From Prochlorococcus sp. HOT208_60m_813I02 (GTDB lineage: Bacteria; Cyanobacteriota; Cyanobacteriia; PCC-6307; Cyanobiaceae), in NCBI GenBank assembly GCA_002025865.1, contig MWOR01000150.1:1-43654 (forward strand): a stretch of 43,654 nt of DNA, written 5' to 3'. A program made the translations under genes and the position numbers. Shown one piece after another: positions 34,080-40,829 of the stretch. Numbering within the stretch: position 1 is the first letter of the stretch; each line of letters begins with the position of its first letter. The notes beneath the pieces were generated by a model. It was not told the origin of the DNA. It did no database searches and saw nothing but the letters and a program-made list of their open reading frames with translations.

Positions 34080-34260
34080 TTTACAAACGACTTAATTTTT
34101 AAAATAGTTCAGAATTAAACCCGAAAGTTTAATTTCTGATCACTTAACTTACTTTCCGTAAAGGTTAGAAAAGTTAATTTACCTAGGTGTTGCAGACCAT
34201 TGGTTAGTGAAGATCTAATTGGTCAACCTTGGTCGAGTCGATCACCAGAACTGTCGTATA
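34080..34260. ncRNA. Candidate structured RNA region
   Basis: The 471-base gap from 33901 to 34371 holds no reading frame of note but two good hairpins. TCAGAATTAAAC(34109-34120)-CCGAAA-GTTTAATTTCTGA(34127-34139) has 12 pairs with one bulged base. GACCATTGGTTAG pairs with CTAATTGGTC within about 34195-34225, with a small internal bulge. Either strand could be transcribed. This may be a small RNA gene; sequence alone cannot prove it. Confidence 0.35.
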
Positions 34261-34299
34261 CATAAATTAATCGGTCTCGAATATTTTGCATGAATCCTT

Positions 34300-34331
34300 A
34301 AGATTGATTTAATCATGATTAATTAAATCTT
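34300..34331 (-). terminator. AT-rich hairpin downstream of the 86-residue gene
   Basis: AAGATTGATTTAAT-CATG-ATTAATTAAATCTT, about 11-12 of 14 pairs, containing the perfect palindrome TTAATCATGATTAA at 34309-34322. It lies 41 bases past the stop codon of the minus-strand gene 34372-34632 and probably ends its transcript, although it is AT-rich and thus weak. Confidence 0.4.
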
Positions 34332-34371
34332 TAATCATCAGACCACATCATATCTTAGTAAGCGTTTCAAT

Positions 34372-34632
34372 TTATTCAACTGGAGTTAGTGAATAGCAAA
34401 TGTCTTTATATCCATTTTCTTTATCCCACTTCTTCATCTCTGGAGTACTAGTAGCCGCTGCAAATCCTTCTAAATCCTTGACTTTTAGTATTAAGTGACT
34501 TTTATGTTCATTTACTTTGATGAGTTCATATTCTCCGACATATTTATGTCCCTCCTTTTCATGGAAATCGGCTACAAATTTATCAAAATCTTCAAAAGTA
34601 CAATCAAAAGTAGAAACTATTAAGGTATTCAT
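34372..34632 (-). CDS. Small conserved protein (86 aa)
   Basis: The 86-residue soluble protein starts MNTLIVSTFDCTFEDFDKFV and ends YKDICYSLTPVE. The alternation of beta strands and helices (HKSHLILKVKDLEGFAAATS, then TPEMKKWDKENGYKD) resembles a ferredoxin-like dimeric alpha/beta barrel of the kind found in small monooxygenase-like proteins. No catalytic residue can be named. Forty-six bases upstream is the clearest copy of the shared TTGACAGTCGATCTAA motif. Confidence 0.75.
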   Translation of the reverse strand: MNTLIVSTFDCTFEDFDKFVADFHEKEGHKYVGEYELIKVNEHKSHLILKVKDLEGFAAATSTPEMKKWDKENGYKDICYSLTPVE

Positions 34633-34645
34633 AAAAAAGATGGTT

Positions 34646-34678
34646 TTATCCCTCTATGTTAGATCGACTGTCAACCGT
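34646..34678 (-). repeat. Shared upstream motif, copy A
   Basis: On the minus strand: TTGACAGTCGATCTAA, then AGAGGGATAAAACC and a T6 run, directly before the 86-residue gene. About 80 percent of the 50 bases around it match copy C at 41704-41737. TTGACA resembles a -35 box; the following AGAGGG...T6 looks like an early hairpin. Confidence 0.65.
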
Positions 34679-34693
34679 ATTTAATAGTTATTT

Positions 34694-34960
34694 TTAAGCA
34701 GCATCATATTCTTCATCTTCAAGTTCTCTCATAAATCTTTTATCTAATAAGTAATCGTCTAAAAGCTCTGCAGCCATAAGCATCTCAGGAGCAGGTTCTT
34801 GTAAATTTTTATCTAATAAGTAATTGTCTACAAGGTCTAGATTGTTATTTTCTTTAATTTCTTTATCGCTGTCTAATAGCTCTCTTATGTAGGTATATAC
34901 AAGCTTTTTATCGTACCCACTTTCTCTAATTTCTTTCATCATTTCGATTGGAATTTTCAT
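34694..34960 (-). CDS. Acidic protein with internal repeat (88 aa)
   Basis: The 88-residue protein starts MKIPIEMMKEIRESGYDKKL and ends FMRELEDEEYDAA. It carries an internal duplication of about 23 residues: LVDNYLLDKNL and LLDDYLLDKRF. In the DNA, TTATCTAATAAGTAAT is repeated exactly at 34740-34755 and 34809-34824. It is strongly acidic, with no membrane span. The repeated YLLDK helices look like an interaction surface. Unknown function. Confidence 0.7.
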   Translation of the reverse strand: MKIPIEMMKEIRESGYDKKLVYTYIRELLDSDKEIKENNNLDLVDNYLLDKNLQEPAPEMLMAAELLDDYLLDKRFMRELEDEEYDAA

Positions 34961-35068
34961 AATCGTTAACCCCTATGTGAAAGCCTATATACGCATACTT
35001 ACGAAGATATAAAAAAAATGCAAGAAAGAGGAAGGATGGAAGAAGACTTCTATATTTAAATCTTATTT

Positions 35069-35191
35069 TTAATAATTAATTAATTTTCTCTTTCCATCTC
35101 TATTTTCTACTTTATTTATTCTTAACCCAATAAACAAAGCCCATATAAGTGCAAAGACAATTGGTAAGAAAATGATTGCAAGTTTCATCAT
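35069..35191 (-). CDS. 40-residue single-span membrane peptide
   Basis: The frame starts MMKLAIIFLPIVFALIWALF and ends with a basic tail (RINKVENRDGKRKLINY). That gives one N-terminal span with the positive end probably in the cytoplasm. An AGGA ribosome-binding site precedes the first ATG. Copy B of the shared motif lies 86 bases upstream, and an EVE-gene relic lies further upstream. Confidence 0.6.
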   Translation of the reverse strand: MMKLAIIFLPIVFALIWALFIGLRINKVENRDGKRKLINY

Positions 35192-35276
35192 TTTTTAATC
35201 CTGTTATTTGCAAAAATAATAACTTTTAAATCAATAAGAAAATATAGGTACTTTATCTAAAAAAGTAGGATCGAGG

Positions 35277-35296
35277 TTAGATCGACTTTCAATCAC
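35277..35296 (-). repeat. Shared upstream motif, copy B
   Basis: Minus strand GTGATTGAAAGTCGATCTAA, followed by CCTCGATCCTAC and T6. It has one difference from copy C in the 20-base core. It precedes the 40-residue membrane peptide gene by 86 bases. Confidence 0.6.
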
Positions 35297-35399
35297 AAAT
35301 TATCCTAAATCTTTACCTCAGAAAATGTCTTTATATTTATTAGTTTTGCTAGAATTTTGCTAAAATAGAATTTTAGAAAACTTGAAAAACCTAGTCATA

Positions 35400-35489
35400 T
35401 CAAGCTGGCACATAGTTCATTAGCTAGTAATTAACGTCAGTCATATCAGTTTGTTATGAGAAAGTTACAATGTGTGAACGGTGTGTGAA
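35400..35489 (-). pseudogene. Relic of the EVE gene start and its upstream region (direct repeat copy 2)
   Basis: On the minus strand the relic reads MTDVNY, stop, LMNYVPA, where the intact EVE gene reads MTDVNYWLMKSEPDAY. The tryptophan codon TGG has become TAG, and matching ends after about 16 codons. Upstream, 35416-35489 matches 31541-31614 at 56 of 74 positions. The GTGAA-N6-GTGAA pair (35474-35478, 35485-35489) is at exactly the same distance from the start codon. No other part of the EVE gene was found here. Confidence 0.75.
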
Positions 35490-35584
35490 CAGAGTGGTTA
35501 TTGAGTCTTCTCTGTAAGCGTTCAAATCATCGATTTATTTAATCTAATTTACCGTATAAAAAATAAATTAAAAAATATAGAAAC

Positions 35585-35610
35585 AGATCGCTGGATACAG
35601 ATCTTTTTTT
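35585..35610 (+). terminator. Weak terminator-like hairpin
   Basis: AGATC-GCTGGATACA-GATCT followed by TTTTTT. Only five pairs, so termination would be weak. It precedes the long hairpin at 35638-35734. Confidence 0.3.
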
Positions 35611-35637
35611 ACTTTATTAATTTATTAGAGCTAAATA

Positions 35638-35734
35638 AAAACCTAGTTATAGCTTGATTCTTAACCTTGCTGTTCTCACGGAATTGATTATCTGTTCACA
35701 TAGAGGTTATAAATTAAGTCTATTACTAGGTTTT
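35638..35734. ncRNA. Long imperfect hairpin, candidate small RNA
   Basis: Perfect outer arms AAAACCTAGT (35638-35647) and ACTAGGTTTT (35725-35734) enclose further pairing. TATAGC faces GTCTATT, and TTGATTCTTAACCT faces AGGTTATAAATTAA with about 12 of 14 pairs including one wobble. The helix is about 30 pairs long with a loop of about 36 bases. This is far longer than a terminator. It could be a small RNA, or a palindromic mobile repeat. No second copy was seen in the window. Confidence 0.45.
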
Positions 35735-35845
35735 GTGCTCTCTATAAGGGACTACGTACTTAATGCTTAAGCTGCTTCTGGAGCAAATATTCTGCTGTTC
35801 TCTTTCATTATTCTTATTTATTAAAACTACTTTATTATTTTCCAT
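35726..35845 (-). CDS. Candidate 39-residue protein
   Basis: The frame starts MENNKVVLINKNNEREQQNI and ends YVVPYREHKT. It begins one base after the stop codon of the 51-residue gene (TAA-A-ATG). That close spacing is the main support. It runs into the right arm of the long hairpin, and its composition is not distinctive. An alternative ATG in another frame gives only 13 residues. Confidence 0.3.
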   Translation of the reverse strand: MENNKVVLINKNNEREQQNICSRSSLSIKYVVPYREHKT

Positions 35846-35846
35846 T

Positions 35847-36002
35847 TTATTTACTTTTAAATAAATCTTGTATCACATAAACATCTTCTGCATTTGGATA
35901 TTTATTTTTAAAGACATTTATCGCACTACTTGGAGATGAAGCAAAAAGATTTACTTTTACTCTGTAGGTATCAACTTGTCCTGAGATGAGATATTTTTTC
36001 AT
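35847..36002 (-). CDS. Small conserved protein (51 aa)
   Basis: The frame starts MKKYLISGQVDTYRVKVNLF and ends DVYVIQDLFKSK. Two beta strands, a helix (SSPSSAINVFKNKYPNAED) and a third strand suggest a compact small alpha/beta domain, resembling the small repeat units of beta-alpha-beta DUFs seen in marine cyanobacteria. No membrane span. Unknown function. Confidence 0.65.
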   Translation of the reverse strand: MKKYLISGQVDTYRVKVNLFASSPSSAINVFKNKYPNAEDVYVIQDLFKSK

Positions 36003-36156
36003 CGACCTAAGTAAGTTTTTTGATAATTTCTTTTGGAATTTAAATATGAATCAGTATCAGATATATTCAATCAATCTTTAAAAAACTTAAGAATTAGATC
36101 TATTACGAAAAATTAAATTTAATAAAAAATAAATTGCAAGTGATTGTGAATTGAGC

Positions 36157-36339
36157 TTATTGTTGCTGTTGATCTTGTATCTTCTTTAGTTTTTCGTATT
36201 CAACGTGCAGAACACCTAGACGCCAAGCATCTTTCAAGCCTTTTACACCTCCCATTAATAGCTTTGCATCAGCTGGTGAATGTGACTTCATGTTCAAGAA
36301 ATCTTTTTTCCAAGATTTATCATTCCATTTATTAGTCAT
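36157..36339 (-). CDS. Small basic protein (60 aa), last gene of a micro-operon
   Basis: The protein starts MTNKWNDKSWKKDFLNMKSH and ends LKKIQDQQQQ. It is basic and helical, without a membrane segment. A clear ribosome-binding site (AAAGGA) precedes the ATG, and the gene lies 13 bases after the 27-residue peptide. Together with the two upstream membrane peptides it forms a three-gene unit. Confidence 0.65.
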   Translation of the reverse strand: MTNKWNDKSWKKDFLNMKSHSPADAKLLMGGVKGLKDAWRLGVLHVEYEKLKKIQDQQQQ

Positions 36340-36352
36340 TCAATTTATTCCT

Positions 36353-36436
36353 TTAGTAATGCCAAAGTAACCAAAATAATCCACATCCATAAATAATCCC
36401 CGTGGTTTCTATTAATGGCATTAGTATTTTTTTCAT
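36353..36436 (-). CDS. 27-residue membrane peptide, coupled
   Basis: The frame starts MKKILMPLIETTGIIYGCGL and ends FWLLWHY: one span rich in aromatic residues. Its ATG shares a base with the TAA stop of the 51-residue gene (TAATG), a standard translation-reinitiation arrangement. Such a short frame would be ignored alone, but the junction makes it likely to be translated. Confidence 0.55.
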   Translation of the reverse strand: MKKILMPLIETTGIIYGCGLFWLLWHY

Positions 36437-36591
36437 TAAATTAAAAATCTACCCATATCATTCATGAAAAACCAAATTGAGATTGAAAGATTTAATAATA
36501 CTGTGATAGAAATGGATACTATTAAAAACTTTTTACCAACTCCTGATTGATTTGCATCTTTACCGGCAACTGAAATCGACTCAAGTTTCAT
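36436..36591 (-). CDS. 51-residue single-span membrane protein
   Basis: The frame starts MKLESISVAGKDANQSGVGK, a polar segment. One span follows (KFLIVSISITVLLNLSISIW) and then a short end (FFMNDMGRFLI). The polar N-terminus and single span recall small subunits that dock on thylakoid complexes, though no known family is recognised. No strong ribosome-binding site is visible. It is the first gene of the unit continuing to 36157. Confidence 0.6.
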   Translation of the reverse strand: MKLESISVAGKDANQSGVGKKFLIVSISITVLLNLSISIWFFMNDMGRFLI

Positions 36592-36622
36592 TTCAAAAAG
36601 GAGCTAATTGCCCCTGATTGTA

Positions 36623-36641
36623 TTTTGATTGCCAATCAAAA
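36623..36641. promoter_or_regulatory. Perfect palindrome, candidate operator
   Basis: TTTTGATTG-C-CAATCAAAA, nine-base perfect arms around one central base. The loop is too short for an RNA hairpin, so a dimeric DNA-binding protein is more likely. It lies between the cupin gene and the micro-operon starting at 36591. Confidence 0.45.
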
Positions 36642-36662
36642 ATAATTGATTTGAAGTTAAAA

Positions 36663-37091
36663 TTATCCTTCTGCGGGAATTAAAATAGGAACATCTTTGG
36701 CTCCTATTGCTGCGAACCAAACTATCGCATTATCATTTTTTGCATTACCCATTGTATGTTTTGGTGTCTTTGGACCAACTATAAAAGTATCACCTGCTGT
36801 ATAGGTAAGATCTTCCATCCCTTGTCTTTTGACAACAATCGTACCCTGCTCAACATTGCCTAATAATGGAATTGGATGGGAGTGGAGCGGAACTATACCT
36901 CCTTCAGCCAACTCGACTCTTTGTAATCTTATTTCTGCTTTTCCTTTTGGGTATTTAAGAGCATCTCCATCCATAGTCTCAGAACCAACAAAAACTTCTT
37001 GTACATCTACAGGAGATTCTGCAGCTATAGAAATGCTTGGATTTATAAGTATTAATGCAAAAGCTAATGCGATGAATAAATTCTTAATCAT
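36663..37091 (-). CDS. Exported cupin-domain protein
   Basis: The 142-residue protein has a signal peptide (MIKNLFIALAFALILINPSI, then SIAAES with an A-A cleavage site). A single cupin fold follows. GGIVPLHSHPIPLLGNVEQG gives two histidines and the GNVEQG turn; YTAGDTFIVGPKTPKHTMGN gives the second motif with its histidine. The metal site His-x-His...Glu...His is therefore complete. It is probably a periplasmic metal-binding protein. A weak copy of the shared motif lies 124 bases upstream. Confidence 0.85.
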   Translation of the reverse strand: MIKNLFIALAFALILINPSISIAAESPVDVQEVFVGSETMDGDALKYPKGKAEIRLQRVELAEGGIVPLHSHPIPLLGNVEQGTIVVKRQGMEDLTYTAGDTFIVGPKTPKHTMGNAKNDNAIVWFAAIGAKDVPILIPAEG

Positions 37092-37473
37092 GAATTTGAA
37101 TTTCTATAAAATTATTTAGGCTTATAGTATTTATTTTTTAAATATCTGTCAGTAATTGATTTAACTTTTTATGTTTTTGTTTAAATCTTTTATTAGGAGC
37201 TAGCGCTACTAATTTTTAAATCGACTGTTAATGTAAATTTTTTCTAATTCTTTTTTGTAAATTAAATCTTAAATTATGTAGAGAAACTTATATAGAGGTC
37301 ATTTTTATATAAGTTATATAAATCAAATTAAGTAGTCATTTTTACCAATTAAATATATCTGTTGTTGAATAAATATATTTGTCCTTGAAAAGCTCCTAAA
37401 AAATACTTTTTCTTGAAATAAAGATTGACAAGACATTCATAAAAAAAACTTTTATAAAACATTAACTTCTTTT
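37092..37473. promoter_or_regulatory. 382-base divergent gap with inverted repeats
   Basis: No convincing gene. Contents: a plus-strand hairpin ATTAGGAGC-TAGC-GCTACTAAT with a following T run (37192-37217); a weak copy of the shared motif on the minus strand, TTAACAGTCGATTTAAA (37215-37231); a perfect inverted repeat AACTTATATA-N11-TATATAAGTT (37285-37315); and a TTGACA at 37425-37430 without a well-spaced -10 box. Confidence 0.45.
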
Positions 37474-37788
37474 ATGAATATGTTTCTAACCAACAAGACT
37501 CGCTTAAAAATTAAGGATATTTTAAAGAGGATTTCATTAGATGAACCTGTAGCATTGGAAGAAAGAATTTATGTAGAAAAGTTTGCAAAACATAATTCAA
37601 CTATATGGACATGGCTTAAGAAAGCTAATAGCTTGAGGAGATATGGCAAGCAAAAATCAGATGGAATAAATGGACTTATTCAGAATCTTGGCCTTGATGG
37701 CTTAGAAACTGAAAGTCATTTCGATCCCAAAAATGATGACCTTGCTGATTGGTTTAGTGGATCTCCTGATTGGGTGAGAAGAAGCTAG
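37474..37788 (+). CDS. Conserved marine picocyanobacterial protein (104 aa)
   Basis: The 104-residue soluble protein starts MNMFLTNKTRLKIKDILKRI. It contains EERIYVEKFAKHNSTIWTWL, a Lys/Arg-rich middle (KKANSLRRYGKQK), and the conserved-looking end DDLADWFSGSPDWVRRS. Helical, with no membrane span. The basic middle could bind nucleic acid. No named family. Confidence 0.75.
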   Translation: MNMFLTNKTRLKIKDILKRISLDEPVALEERIYVEKFAKHNSTIWTWLKKANSLRRYGKQKSDGINGLIQNLGLDGLETESHFDPKNDDLADWFSGSPDWVRRS

Positions 37789-37848
37789 ATCTCAAATTAA
37801 TAAAGTTGAAAATATTGTCGTAATAACAAAAAATAAACTACTGTAAAT

Positions 37849-37956
37849 CTAAAAATAAGGAGTGTATGGAATTTCTGTTTTCATTGAGTCGCCGTAATAA
37901 CATTCAGCTGACTTAAGTAAGATCCAATAAATGAAATTTAGAAATGATTTTTCCAT
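37849..37956 (-). CDS. 35-residue protein, paralogue of 42901-43020
   Basis: The frame starts MEKSFLNFIYWILLKSAECY and ends YTPYF. It shares the pattern F-x-NF-x-YW-x-L-x-x-SAE-x-x-YG-x-S with the protein at 42901-43020, and DNA similarity is visible across the same stretch. The aromatic N-terminal helix may lie on or in a membrane. Repetition of such a short protein in one window supports it being real. Confidence 0.6.
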   Translation of the reverse strand: MEKSFLNFIYWILLKSAECYYGDSMKTEIPYTPYF

Positions 37957-38179
37957 AGGAAGATCTATCACTATCTTAATTCAACTCAGAATCTCAAATA
38001 AAAACATCGTAGAAAATACTTAATAGAAGCAATTGAGATTTTCTTAGTTAATTTGTGATAGCTAAGTTTGTATGAAATGCTACTAAAGCTTCTCTTTTCA
38101 ATCGATTTGGTATTGTTGCTTATTGATTCCTGTAATTTCTGAAGATATATTTAATGGACTACATAAGCATAAGAAATTT

Positions 38180-38296
38180 ATGAGTACTCAAAATAGTCAG
38201 AACCATAAAAGACAAGAGCAAAATAATACAGAATGGTTAGATCAATTAATCAATAAAATTGAAAATATGAAAAACAAAATATCTAATACTTATTAA
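38180..38296 (+). CDS. 38-residue helical protein, paralogue of 33216-33353
   Basis: The frame starts MSTQNSQNHKRQEQ and ends NTEWLDQLINKIENMKNKIS plus NTY. The C-terminal helix repeats that of the gene at 33216-33353, with three conservative or minor changes in twenty positions. It is upstream of the lipoprotein gene on the same strand, 62 bases away. Unknown function. Confidence 0.6.
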   Translation: MSTQNSQNHKRQEQNNTEWLDQLINKIENMKNKISNTY

Positions 38297-38358
38297 ATAA
38301 TTACTTCTACTATCTTTTATCCTGCATTGATAATGTAGTTAAGTACAAAAAGTTGATT

Positions 38359-38676
38359 ATGAAAAATTTTATACTAATAATAGTTTCTTTATCTTTCCTA
38401 TCTTCTTGCAGTAATGACAAAGATTTTTTTCTCACTGAGGGGAACTCTTTGTTAAGTTGCGGAGGTAAATCTCGTATCATCGAAAATGATAAAGAAGAGA
38501 TCATAAATACTGAAGTTAAGGATTTAAGAGATGGAATTGGTAAATACGTTGAATTTACAGTTGTTGAGACTGATAAAAAAGGAGGCAAATATAGGATTAT
38601 TAATTGTTTCCCAAGTGAAGAACCACAAGATTCAATAATAAAAACCGTTAAAACAAATTATAAATTAAGTAATTAA
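38359..38676 (+). CDS. Small lipoprotein (105 aa)
   Basis: The protein starts MKNFILIIVSLSFLSSC, a lipoprotein signal peptide ending in the lipobox LSSC, so the mature protein is anchored to a membrane by its lipidated Cys17. The rest is hydrophilic, with two further cysteines (LLSCGGKSRII and RIINCFPSEE) that may form a disulfide. The ATG at 38359 is preferred to the TTG six bases upstream. No domain recognised. Confidence 0.75.
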   Translation: MKNFILIIVSLSFLSSCSNDKDFFLTEGNSLLSCGGKSRIIENDKEEIINTEVKDLRDGIGKYVEFTVVETDKKGGKYRIINCFPSEEPQDSIIKTVKTNYKLSN

Positions 38677-38813
38677 AAGTTATTTTTAAAAAGAACTAAA
38701 TTACTCTTTTTAAAATTTTTGAATTTAGGATAAATAGTAAGCGTTTCATAAAAAATATAGCTAGGCAAAATATATTTTTTTAGTATTATGCAAACAAATT
38801 TAAGGAGAATTAA

Positions 38814-39191
38814 ATGTCTATCATTACCGACAATACTGTGCTCGTTCACATTTATAGCGGGTTAGAATCCAAAAATAAAGTAACTTTAGGTTTATTAGTT
38901 GCTCTCGAAGCAGAAAAAAATGATCATAAAGTAACTCTTTTTCTTGCTGGGGACGGAGTAAACTTACTAAGTTGTAAAAAAGCTGGTGAAGTAGTTGGTC
39001 AAGGCACTGGAGATCTATATGATCATCTTGAAAATTTAAAGAACTCAAAAGTTAGCATATATGTCTCAGGACTATCAGCTAAATCAAGGGGTTATGATGA
39101 GAAGCTGTTAGAAGGATATAATGCAGAGTTTGCAATGCCTGATTTATTAGTTGATGAGTCAATCAAAGCAGATAGTGTCCTTTGTTATTAA
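38814..39191 (+). CDS. DsrE family protein
   Basis: The 125-residue soluble protein is a single DsrE/F-like domain. A beta strand and loop (VLVHIYSGLESKNKVTLGLL) are followed by LEAEKNDHKVTLFLAGDGVN. The loop LLSCKKAGEV has a cysteine at the usual place for a sulfur carrier, and another cysteine is next to the C-terminus (SVLCY). The family handles sulfur transfer, but several members have unknown roles. A strong ribosome-binding site (AAGGAG) precedes the ATG. Confidence 0.85.
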   Translation: MSIITDNTVLVHIYSGLESKNKVTLGLLVALEAEKNDHKVTLFLAGDGVNLLSCKKAGEVVGQGTGDLYDHLENLKNSKVSIYVSGLSAKSRGYDEKLLEGYNAEFAMPDLLVDESIKADSVLCY

Positions 39192-39213
39192 TTATTTATT
39201 AACAAAAAAAGTT

Positions 39214-40068
39214 TTAATCAGACATTTTTGATGATTTGATAATTTCCCATGCTTCTGATGCTGTGTCTGCATATTCGAAAAGATTTAGGTGTTCATCTTC
39301 AATCAATCCAAGATCAGCTAAATATTCAAAGTTAATTATCTTATTCCAATACTCTCTACCAAAAAGTATGATTGGTATTTTAGTTTTCATTCCTGTTTGA
39401 CAAAGTGTCAATAGTTCAAATAATTCATCTAGTGTTCCAAAACCTCCAGGAAAAAATAAAGCAGCCACTGATCGCATGACAAAATGGATCTTTCTTAATG
39501 CAAAATAATTAAACTTAAAGCAAAGACCTGGTGTTATAAAAGAATTAGGGATTTGCTCATTAGGAAGACTGATATTTAACCCTATAGATTTACAATTTGC
39601 TTCAAATGCACCTCTATTAGCAGCTTCCATAATTCCGGGTCCCCCACCTGTCACGATCACATGCGAATTACAGTTTTTATTTTGATTACTAATTGAAGCA
39701 AGTTTAGAAAACTCCTTTGCAGATTGATAGTAATGACTCATTAGAAGCAAATTTTCTAATCTATTTAAATTTCGTTTTAGAAGTATCGATTTAGGATTTT
39801 TTTTAATTAACTCTTTTATATTTTCAATTCTCTTCTTTGTATTTGATTCCTCTGTAATGCTTGCGCCTCCAAAAATAATTATGGTTGAAAGTATTTTATT
39901 TTCTTCAAGGATTAAATCTGGCTTAGTAATTTCAAGAAGCATCCTAACTCCACGCATTTCATTTCGGCGTAGTAGACCAATATCTTCGTGAGCTAATTTA
40001 TAAGTATCAGAATTAATAATTAAATTAAGGTTTTTTAAATTATTGCTAGGGGATATATGTTTTTTCAT
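39214..40068 (-). CDS. LOG family protein (TIGR00730-like, Rossmann fold)
   Basis: The 284-residue protein has the LOG motifs VTGGGPGIMEAANRGAFEAN near residue 140 and PGGFGTLDELFELLTLCQTG near residue 208. LOG enzymes cleave nucleoside 5'-monophosphates of the cytokinin type to the free base; many bacterial members are mislabelled lysine decarboxylases. This longer form has an extra N-terminal part of about 90 residues. The ATG at 40068 is chosen because it lies one base after the stop codon of the cupin-like gene upstream. Confidence 0.88.
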   Translation of the reverse strand: MKKHISPSNNLKNLNLIINSDTYKLAHEDIGLLRRNEMRGVRMLLEITKPDLILEENKILSTIIIFGGASITEESNTKKRIENIKELIKKNPKSILLKRNLNRLENLLLMSHYYQSAKEFSKLASISNQNKNCNSHVIVTGGGPGIMEAANRGAFEANCKSIGLNISLPNEQIPNSFITPGLCFKFNYFALRKIHFVMRSVAALFFPGGFGTLDELFELLTLCQTGMKTKIPIILFGREYWNKIINFEYLADLGLIEDEHLNLFEYADTASEAWEIIKSSKMSD

Positions 40069-40069
40069 T

Positions 40070-40588
40070 TTAAACAAGAGTTTTAACTTTTCTTTCTAGA
40101 GGATTAAATTTGACTCTTTTGATTTTGTTATTTTCGTAAATCCAATAAACAGGAGGACTTTTTCTTGCCTTAAGTAAATTAATTTTGTCTAATTTTTGAG
40201 GGGTAAATTCTTTAGAAGGTTCAAAAAATTTATCTCTTTTGGGTTGGTTTAAAACAATACTACCTTCTTTACCTGAGATAGATCTGTGATAAGTTCCTAT
40301 AGGAATTTCTAATGCTCCCATAGATCTATTTAAATAAATCACATGATGAGGTTCATCCCAAAAAGGATTTATTAAAACAAATTTCCTTTCTCCGGTGATA
40401 ACTAAATTGTGGTCAATTTGATGATAGTGAACGTAATATTGCTCATCTTTTAAATCATCTGGAGGAGATATAGCTTCCCCAGAATGGATCACAACATCAG
40501 AACCATTAGAAGTATCTATGCCTGCATCGAAGAATATTACTTTTGGAGTTTCTCTAAAAACATTTATTGGGAAGAATCTTAATTCCAT
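40070..40588 (-). CDS. Cupin-like cyanobacterial protein (172 aa)
   Basis: The 172-residue soluble protein contains QYYVHYHQIDHNLVITGERK, the likely first cupin strands with several histidines. WDEPHHVIYLNRSMGALEIP and then GTYHRSISGKEGSIVLNQ have the next turn and histidine. This resembles a double-stranded beta helix of the cupin or sugar-epimerase type. The last third (KINLLKARKSPPVYWIYENN) is basic. It is coupled to the LOG gene downstream. The reaction is not known. Confidence 0.78.
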   Translation of the reverse strand: MELRFFPINVFRETPKVIFFDAGIDTSNGSDVVIHSGEAISPPDDLKDEQYYVHYHQIDHNLVITGERKFVLINPFWDEPHHVIYLNRSMGALEIPIGTYHRSISGKEGSIVLNQPKRDKFFEPSKEFTPQKLDKINLLKARKSPPVYWIYENNKIKRVKFNPLERKVKTLV

Positions 40589-40667
40589 AGTGCTAACTCC
40601 CTTTTAGAAAATTTATAAATACTAATAAAAATTTTATTTTCTCTTGAAAAATAGCTATTCTATAATT

Positions 40668-40814
40668 TCAATTGCAACAAACCAAGCAATCTTCTTGATT
40701 TGGATAATCTATACATTCTTTATTCAAAGTTTCTTTTAAGAAATCTACTTTCATAACATAATCAAGATCTTTTAATTCTTTTTTTGGAACCGTGAACTGA
40801 GTTTGTAGTTTCAT
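40668..40814 (-). CDS. 48-residue cysteine-rich protein
   Basis: The frame starts MKLQTQFTVPKKELKDLDYV. The C-terminus is IDYPNQEDCLVCCN, giving four cysteines within the last fifteen residues, in the pattern C-x8-C-x2-CC. This arrangement suits a metal or Fe-S site or a redox disulfide. The ribosome-binding site AGGAG is strong. It follows the 33-residue membrane peptide after 15 bases. I recognise no named family. Confidence 0.65.
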   Translation of the reverse strand: MKLQTQFTVPKKELKDLDYVMKVDFLKETLNKECIDYPNQEDCLVCCN

Positions 40815-40829
40815 TTTCTATTCTCCTAA

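Noticed and set aside
37320-37440. A 37-codon minus-strand frame in the gap before the 104-residue gene
   Set aside because: Two competing starts, no ribosome-binding site, and unremarkable composition; it overlaps the likely promoter of the plus-strand gene.
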